NCBI RefSeq assembly: GCF_025154075.1
Contig: NZ_JAOAMU010000001.1
Location: 827,332 to 891,331 of the forward strand
Source: Chryseobacterium herbae
Lineage (GTDB): Bacteria > Bacteroidota > Bacteroidia > Flavobacteriales > Weeksellaceae
DNA length: 64,000 bases
Direction: 5' to 3'
Below, piece after piece: positions 59,142 through 64,000 of the stretch; within the stretch, counting starts at the first letter, position 1; each line of letters starts with the position of its first letter. A model generated the notes under the pieces. That model did no database searches, was not told where the DNA came from, and saw only the letters and a list, made by a program, of their open reading frames with translations. A program made the translations under genes and the position numbers.

Positions 59142-60896
59142 ATGAATAAAAAACTCCGGATTATACTTGTAGCTTTATTTTGTGCAGGCGGTTTCCATGC
59201 ACAGATCTACATTCAGAATGTAACGGTGGCCGATGTGGTTCATAAAAAAATGATTCCGGGCCAGACTGTTATCATGACAGGTAAAACCATTACCGCGGTA
59301 AAACCCAGCAAGCAGATCAAAATTCCTCAGAATTCCCACGTCATCAATGGTGAAGGTAAATTTCTGATTCCCGGCATGACGGATTCACACGTTCACTTTT
59401 TCCAAAGCGGAGGTTTGTATACGAGACCGGATGCCCTTGATCTCAGAAAACATGTTCCCTACGAAAAAGAGATCAGCTGGAGCCACAGTCATATGGAAGA
59501 TCTTATGCAACGTTACCTTAAAATGGGAATTACTTCAGTTATTGATCCGGGAGCAACTTATAATTTATTGAAACTTCGAGATTCTCTAAAAGTCAATGAG
59601 CGTCTTCCTTCAGTCTATATGTCCGGACCACTGATTACGACCTATGAGCCTGAAGTTTTTAAAAACCTCAATAAAAATGAACCTTTCAGGCTGCTTACGT
59701 CCATTGATGATGCTAAAAAGCTGGTACAGGAACAGATTCCCTACAAACCAGACTTCATCAAAATATGGTACATCATCACGGGAGATGCCAATAAAAAGGA
59801 AGAACAGACGAAGAAGCTGGAGCCAACAATAAAAGCAGTGATTGATGAGGCCCACAGAAATAATTTAAAGGTCGCCATTCACGCTACAGAGCGCTTAACC
59901 GCGGAAACGGCAGTCCTGAACGGTGCCGATTTTCTGGTTCATAATATAGAAGACGAAATTGTTTCTGATGATTTTGTAAAACTTTTAAAATCAAAAAAAG
60001 TCATTGTAAGTCCTACCCTTACAGTCATGGATAATTATTATGACACTTATGGACAAAAGAAAGTTTACAATACCTATGAACTGGAAAACTCCAATCCTGA
60101 AAGCATCGGCTCTATGTATGACCTGAAGCATCTTACGCAAACCTCAGATTCTGCGATGCTCAATAAACGTAAAGTCCGGTTCAGTGATCCTAAGATCAAA
60201 GCCTACATTTCAAAAACAGACTCTATCCGAAAAGTCAATCTCAAAAAACTGGCTGATGGAGGTGTAATGCTTGCTGCCGGTACCGATGCCGGAAATATAG
60301 GAACCCAGCACGCGTCATCCTTTCTCGCAGAACTTAAAGCGATGAAAGAAAGTGGGATGAATGAATGGCAGATCCTTCAGTCGGCGACTATCATTCCGGC
60401 GAAGATCCTTAATAAAGACAATGAATACGGCAGCATAGAAGCAGGCAAAACAGCCGATTTTGTTCTTCTCAATGCCAATCCGATAGACAATCTGGATAAC
60501 CTTACAAAAATCGATATGGTGATGAAAAACGGATTGCCTGTAGATCTGGCAAAAATTGTAAAAGTAACACCGGAATCTCTGGCTCAACAACAGCTCAATG
60601 CTTATAATGCGAGAAATATTGAAGCTTTTCTGGAGCCTTATGCAGACGATGTGGAGCTTTATATGTTCCCCGGAAAGCTTATGAGCAAAGGAAAAGAAGC
60701 CATGAGAAAAACCTATTCCGCTATGTTTGAAAAATATCCGGATCTGCACTGCGAGATCAAACAGAGGATTGTCAATCTGAATACGGTTATTGATAAAGAG
60801 AGCGTTTCAGGGCTGAGACTTGGTGTAAAGACCGAAGCGACTGCTATTTATGAGATTAAAAACGATAAAATTTCGAAGGTTTACTTTATTTATTAA
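59142..60896 (+). CDS. Amidohydrolase with C-terminal NTF2-like domain
   Basis: The 584-aa exported protein (signal peptide ending FHAQIY) has an amidohydrolase metal-binding core: GMTDSHVHFFQ (HxH), KVAIHATERL, VHNIEDE and GTDAGN supplying the later His/Asp ligands, and TIIPAKIL..AGKTADFVLL typical of imidazolonepropionase/prolidase-type enzymes. The last ~100 aa (EAFLEPYADDVELYMFPGK, MRKTYSAMFEKYPDLHCEIKQ) form a SnoaL/NTF2-like domain, an uncommon fusion. Substrate unknown, probably a peptide or cyclic amide. It is first of a plus-strand series with regulatory site A upstream. Confidence 0.9.
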   Translation: MNKKLRIILVALFCAGGFHAQIYIQNVTVADVVHKKMIPGQTVIMTGKTITAVKPSKQIKIPQNSHVINGEGKFLIPGMTDSHVHFFQSGGLYTRPDALDLRKHVPYEKEISWSHSHMEDLMQRYLKMGITSVIDPGATYNLLKLRDSLKVNERLPSVYMSGPLITTYEPEVFKNLNKNEPFRLLTSIDDAKKLVQEQIPYKPDFIKIWYIITGDANKKEEQTKKLEPTIKAVIDEAHRNNLKVAIHATERLTAETAVLNGADFLVHNIEDEIVSDDFVKLLKSKKVIVSPTLTVMDNYYDTYGQKKVYNTYELENSNPESIGSMYDLKHLTQTSDSAMLNKRKVRFSDPKIKAYISKTDSIRKVNLKKLADGGVMLAAGTDAGNIGTQHASSFLAELKAMKESGMNEWQILQSATIIPAKILNKDNEYGSIEAGKTADFVLLNANPIDNLDNLTKIDMVMKNGLPVDLAKIVKVTPESLAQQQLNAYNARNIEAFLEPYADDVELYMFPGKLMSKGKEAMRKTYSAMFEKYPDLHCEIKQRIVNLNTVIDKESVSGLRLGVKTEATAIYEIKNDKISKVYFIY

Positions 60897-60908
60897 ACTT
60901 AATTTTTG

Positions 60909-61034
60909 AACCATTAAGATTCTTGTTAAGCTTTTAAGAATATTAAGTTTTAGCTTCGCTTTAAGACGTATAGCTTAAAAAATCATTTGATTTTTTCTTA
61001 ACTAACCTTATATCCTTCATTGATCTTAATGGTT
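60909..61034. repeat. 126-bp palindromic-ended dispersed repeat, copy 2
   Basis: Perfect 12-bp terminal inverted repeats AACCATTAAGAT (60909-60920) and ATCTTAATGGTT (61023-61034). The interior matches copy 1 at 32098 at most positions (e.g. TTAAGTTTTAGCTTC and AAAAAATCATTTGATTTTTTCTTAAC). It starts 13 bp after the amidohydrolase stop. Confidence 0.9.
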
Positions 61035-61058
61035 TAAAACGTTTTAAAAAGCTTGAAA

Positions 61059-61087
61059 AGGCGATTCTCACGGGGATCGTCTTTTTT
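61059..61087 (+). terminator. Terminator of the amidohydrolase gene
   Basis: AGGCGATTC and GGATCGTCT pair over 9 bp with wobbles around TCACGG and are followed by T6. Located 162 bp after the stop codon, downstream of the palindromic repeat. Confidence 0.75.
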
Positions 61088-61097
61088 ATGGGCATCC

Positions 61098-61160
61098 ACC
61101 AAGTGAAAACCTCATTTCACCAAGTCTCTTTATTTTGGGTTTCGGATCGCGGTAATTTTA
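61098..61160 (+). promoter_or_regulatory. 21-bp-period direct repeat and promoter, site B (before SIMPL gene)
   Basis: CACCAAGT occurs with ACCAAGT at 61098-61104 and 61119-61125 (21-bp period). Twenty-seven bp after the second repeat is the -7-like TAATTTTA (61153-61160). There is no TTTG at -33; the repeat occupies its place, as expected for an activator-dependent promoter. ATG of the SIMPL gene is 25 bp further. Confidence 0.7.
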
Positions 61161-61184
61161 CATCAGAATTTAAAACAAGAAATT

Positions 61185-61859
61185 ATGAAATTGAGACATT
61201 TTTTATTGATCGGAATCTTTACCCTGGGAAGTTTTGTGAATGCACAGGAAGTAAAGAAAAATGCAATTGAAGTTACAGGTATTGCAGAAATGGAAATAGA
61301 ACCGGATGAAATCATCTTTAGCGTAGGCATTAAAGCAGATAACAAAAACGATCTGGCTGATAATGAAAAGAAACTGTTTGAAACCTTGAAGAATGGAGGC
61401 GTGAAAAACGAAGACATCAAATTCAAATCCATGTACCAGAATGCATATGCTAAAAATGGAAAATTCACGAAAAGCTACCAGTTCAAAGTCAATACGAAAG
61501 CGAACATCAGCAAAATATTTGAAGACCTCAACCAGAAATGGGTAAGCAACCTGAATGTTTCAGAAGTGAAGAACACTAAAATAGCGGACTTCAGAAAAAC
61601 AATTAAGATCAATGCATTAAAAGCAGCCAAAGAAAAGGCAGATTATCTGTTGGAAAGCATGGGTAAAAAAACCGGAGCTCCGTTAGAAATCATCGAAATT
61701 GAAGACTACACCAGCGATATGGTTCTTCCTGTAGCTTATAAAAGAAATCTGGGAAGTATGCAGATGGAAGCAGCAGATGCCGCGGTAGATTTTTCTTTTG
61801 ACAATATCGAAAATATCAAGCTGAAATACAGCATCAAAACAAGATACGAAATCCTTTAG
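61185..61859 (+). CDS. SIMPL-domain periplasmic protein
   Basis: The 224-aa protein has a signal peptide (MKLRHFLLIGIFTLGSFVNAQ) and a SIMPL (DUF541) domain: AIEVTGIAEMEIEPDEIIFSVGI, LKAAKEKADYLLESMGKKTGAPLEI, FDNIENIKLKYSIKTRYEI. Homologues in other bacteria (e.g. BP26) form periplasmic channel-like oligomers linked with oxidative-stress tolerance. Its promoter carries regulatory site B, whose sequence and spacing are repeated before the MuiA gene. Confidence 0.93.
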   Translation: MKLRHFLLIGIFTLGSFVNAQEVKKNAIEVTGIAEMEIEPDEIIFSVGIKADNKNDLADNEKKLFETLKNGGVKNEDIKFKSMYQNAYAKNGKFTKSYQFKVNTKANISKIFEDLNQKWVSNLNVSEVKNTKIADFRKTIKINALKAAKEKADYLLESMGKKTGAPLEIIEIEDYTSDMVLPVAYKRNLGSMQMEAADAAVDFSFDNIENIKLKYSIKTRYEIL

Positions 61860-61877
61860 AATTAACAGATTTAAGAG

Positions 61878-61900
61878 ACAGTCCGAAAGGGCTGTTTTTC
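61878..61900 (+). terminator. Terminator after the SIMPL gene
   Basis: ACAGTCC and GGGCTGT pair over 7 bp around a GAAA tetraloop and are followed by T-rich sequence, 18 bp after the stop. Confidence 0.85.
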
Positions 61901-61925
61901 TTTTTTCAGGCTGATTATTAAGCTC

Positions 61926-61988
61926 ACCAAGTGAAAGTCAGGTTTCACCAAGTCTCCTCATTTCCAGCCTTAAATAGGGATAATTTTA
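61926..61988 (+). promoter_or_regulatory. 21-bp-period direct repeat and promoter, site C (before MuiA gene)
   Basis: ACCAAGT at 61926-61932 and 61947-61953 (21-bp period), then 27 bp, then TAATTTTA at 61981-61988. Spacing between repeat and -7 element is identical to site B. The gene start is 24 bp further. Confidence 0.7.
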
Positions 61989-62012
61989 CTACAGGAATTA
62001 AAATAATACACT

Positions 62013-63614
62013 ATGAAACGCTATTTATTACTACTCATCGCATTTTCTGTTTCATTTTTAAAAGGACAGGAAATCAAGAAGGAAATTGAAGTGAAACAGG
62101 CCACTGTCTTTCTTCAAGGCGCCAAAGTTTTCGGAAGTACTTCCGTTACCCTACAGAAAGGAAGAAATATGGTGAGAATCATCAACCTTCCCAACAATCT
62201 GGATGAAAACACCTACAAGATCAATCTTGAAAAAAATACAACGCTTCTTTCCATCACGCCACAGAGCAATTTTCTGAAAGATGAAGATTTCTCTGCAGGA
62301 GAAAAGAAACTGGATGATGAAAGAAAAAAATTACAGAGACAGGTCAATTTACTGAAAATTCAGATCAAGAACCTGACGGGGGAGCAGAATATCATTAATG
62401 ACAATTTAAAGATCTCTACCAATGATAAATCTACTCCACAGGAACAGCTGATCAAACTGACTGAGTTTTACAGAAAAAGAATGCTGGAAATTGACAACCA
62501 GGTTTTTGTTCTGAATGAGCAGAAAATGGTTTTGGATGAAGGTATTGCCAAGATCAGCAATCAGTTTGCAGAAGAACAGACAAACAAAAATACCAACAGA
62601 AAAGAACTTCTTCTGGAAATCCTTGCAGATAATGAAACGAATCTGAACCTAGGCGTAAGCTATATCGTTTCTGATGCAGGCTGGGTTCCATCTTATGATC
62701 TTCGTGCAGAATCGGTAAAGAAACCTCTTGAAATGATTTATAAAGGAAAAATTTATCAGAAAACCGGCCAGGACTGGAAAAATGTCAAACTGTTTGTTTC
62801 GACCTACAGACCTTCTTACAATCAGGACAGACCTATTCTTTCTCCGCTTTATGTGGCTGAATATACGCCACACAATGCACAGGCTGAAACCGCTAATTAC
62901 AGATTGAGCGCAGCTGCAAAAGAAGTGAATTCTTATCAGATGAGAGATGAAGTGCTGGTTACACCAAGTCAAGTACCTATAGCAACCGTTTCAGATAGTC
63001 AGATGAATGTCATTTATGAGCTTAATTACAACCAAACGATCCTAAGTCAGGAAAAAGAACAATATGTGATCCTTGATAAAAAACAAATCGATGCCACTTA
63101 CAAATACCACACTGTTCCAAAACTGAACAACCAGGTATTCCTGATGGCATTTATTAAAAACTGGCAGAATCTTAATCTGATCTCGGGAGAAGCCAATATC
63201 TATTTTGAAGATAATTATATCGGAAAAACCAGTATTACAAGCAATTATGTAAAGGATGAATTCCCTATTTCTCTGGGTGTAGATGAGAGAATTACCGTAA
63301 AAAGAATCAAACTGGAGGATAAAACATCTCAGAAAAACTTCAACAGCAATAAGTGGGAAACAGAATCCTTCCAGATCAGCATCAGAAACAACACCAAAGA
63401 AAGCATTGAGTTGGAAATCCTGGATCAGCTTCCAATCAGCGAAAACTCTAAAATTCAGGTTAAGGCCTTAGAAATTGGAAACGGAAGTTTTGATGAGAAG
63501 ACGGGAAGCATTCTTTGGAAAAGAAACATCGGCAGTGGTAGTTCGGACAAGATCAATTTCTCTTATGAGGTGAAGTATCCGAAAGAAATGCAGATTCAAT
63601 ATTACAGCAGATAA
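62013..63614 (+). CDS. MuiA/DUF4139-family mucoidy-inhibitor-like protein
   Basis: The 533-aa exported protein (signal peptide MKRYLLLLIAFSVSFLKGQ) has the DUF4140 N-terminal domain (KEIEVKQATVFLQGAKVFGS), a long coiled coil (LDDERKKLQRQVNLLKIQIKNLTGEQN) and the DUF4139 C-terminal domain (GWVPSYDLRAESVKKPLEMIYKGKIYQKTGQDWKNVKL, ITVKRIKLEDKTSQKNF, FSYEVKYPKEMQI). The family is named for a mucoidy-inhibitor homologue but the molecular function is unknown. The next gene (VWA protein) starts 18 bp downstream, so they share a transcript under site C. Confidence 0.92.
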   Translation: MKRYLLLLIAFSVSFLKGQEIKKEIEVKQATVFLQGAKVFGSTSVTLQKGRNMVRIINLPNNLDENTYKINLEKNTTLLSITPQSNFLKDEDFSAGEKKLDDERKKLQRQVNLLKIQIKNLTGEQNIINDNLKISTNDKSTPQEQLIKLTEFYRKRMLEIDNQVFVLNEQKMVLDEGIAKISNQFAEEQTNKNTNRKELLLEILADNETNLNLGVSYIVSDAGWVPSYDLRAESVKKPLEMIYKGKIYQKTGQDWKNVKLFVSTYRPSYNQDRPILSPLYVAEYTPHNAQAETANYRLSAAAKEVNSYQMRDEVLVTPSQVPIATVSDSQMNVIYELNYNQTILSQEKEQYVILDKKQIDATYKYHTVPKLNNQVFLMAFIKNWQNLNLISGEANIYFEDNYIGKTSITSNYVKDEFPISLGVDERITVKRIKLEDKTSQKNFNSNKWETESFQISIRNNTKESIELEILDQLPISENSKIQVKALEIGNGSFDEKTGSILWKRNIGSGSSDKINFSYEVKYPKEMQIQYYSR

Positions 63615-63632
63615 CCAATAAAAAATAGCACT

Positions 63633-64000
63633 ATGACAACTTTAAAAATCTTAGCAATGACAGCCGTTACCGCTTTTTTAAGCTCCGGCAGTTTTTCAGA
63701 CATCCGCTGTTCAAACAGCACGACAACAGACAGAGCAGCATTGGTACAAAATGCTTCTGTCCCTGAAACACCAACGCCATCAAAGGACAATAAAATCCAG
63801 GTTGCCCTTCTGCTGGACACTTCCAACAGTATGGACGGATTGATTGATCAGGCTAAATCCAGGCTTTGGAATATTGTGAACACATTGACCACACTGAAGT
63901 ACAACGGAAAGGCTCCACAAGTGGAAATTGCTCTTTATGAGTACGGGAATGATGGCATTCGTGATGAAAATTACATCCGCCAGGTTACTCCACTTACCCA
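63633..64000 (+). CDS. von Willebrand factor A (VWA) domain protein, partial
   Basis: This ORF runs off the window end. It has a signal-peptide-like start (MTTLKILAMTAVTAFLSSGS) with a SDIRCSNS segment that could hold a lipidation cysteine, then a linker, then the start of a VWA domain: IQVALLLDTSNSMDGLIDQAKSRLW with the MIDAS DxSxS motif, and QVEIALYEYGNDGI. VWA domains bind a divalent metal and a protein partner. It starts 18 bp after the MuiA-like gene, so both are co-transcribed. Any further domain is outside this sequence. Confidence 0.88.
   Translation, partial: MTTLKILAMTAVTAFLSSGSFSDIRCSNSTTTDRAALVQNASVPETPTPSKDNKIQVALLLDTSNSMDGLIDQAKSRLWNIVNTLTTLKYNGKAPQVEIALYEYGNDGIRDENYIRQVTPLT

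Noticed and set aside
62960..62975. ACCAAGTCAAGT inside the MuiA-like gene
   Set aside because: Coding, single copy, no 21-bp partner.

Overview
The window looks like chromosome of a Bacteroidetes bacterium of class Flavobacteriia, most likely Chryseobacterium or a close relative (Weeksellaceae). This is inferred from gene content and style: AT-rich intergenic DNA, promoters of the Bacteroidetes type (TTTG, about 18-23 bp, TAnnTTTG), A-rich leaders instead of strong Shine-Dalgarno sites, a gliding-motility lipoprotein GldD, the Bacteroidetes (subtype iii) type VI secretion sheath pair TssB/TssC, M13 peptidases, LytTR/LytS two-component pairs, FHS-family sugar permease, and many exported proteins whose signal peptides end in AQ or a lipobox. 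No phage, plasmid, transposase or CRISPR was seen.

Layout. 1-1100: a 104-bp-period direct repeat, then four tandem genes for tiny cysteine-rich peptides with a double-glycine type leader, closed by a terminator. 1200-6400: MgtE Mg2+ transporter, a metal-receptor-like protein, free-methionine sulfoxide reductase, a conserved 475-aa protein of unclear function, an MBL-fold hydrolase and tRNA-Leu(CAA). 6460-12250: a hexitol locus on the minus strand (mannitol-type dehydrogenase, FHS permease, outer-membrane barrel, fructokinase) with a divergent LacI-type regulator and two identical palindromic operators between them. 12600-16940: two ferritin-like proteins, a fasciclin protein and an exported MsrB, divergent from an ECF sigma factor and its membrane anti-sigma factor. 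17100-26100: a GT14 glycosyltransferase, DEAD-box helicase and two cold-shock-domain proteins, Lgt, a LytS/LytTR pair, a DoxX-like protein and an SDR oxidoreductase. The helicase and the longer cold-shock protein share a conserved promoter/leader.

26100-43500: SRPBCC protein, lipoprotein, L,D-transpeptidase-like lipoprotein, TIGR02117 protein, a 26-aa basic peptide with its own promoter, QueG, a barrel protein, rhodanese, HD phosphohydrolase, a 977-bp gene-poor gap, an alpha/beta hydrolase, nitronate monooxygenase, SurA-like PPIase, PfkB kinase, GldD, MutY, a lipoprotein, TssC and TssB, and a divergent uncharacterised gene with kinase-like sequence features. 43500-53400: two tandem M13 metallopeptidases, a GH18-deacetylase-GT2 fusion enzyme and CinA. 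53690-64000: lipocalin, a LytTR regulator and a TPR sensor kinase separated by three small genes, then an amidohydrolase, a SIMPL protein, a MuiA/DUF4139 protein and the start of a von Willebrand factor A protein. The last group carries a shared 21-bp-period direct repeat upstream of its genes, which suggests one regulon.

The most unusual items are the four knottin-like leader peptides, the 21-bp direct-repeat regulon next to the LytTR system, the shared cold-shock leader, the tiny basic gene at 28402, the uncharacterised T6SS-adjacent gene, and a 125-bp palindromic repeat present twice. Functions are assigned from recognised motifs only; no database search was possible.
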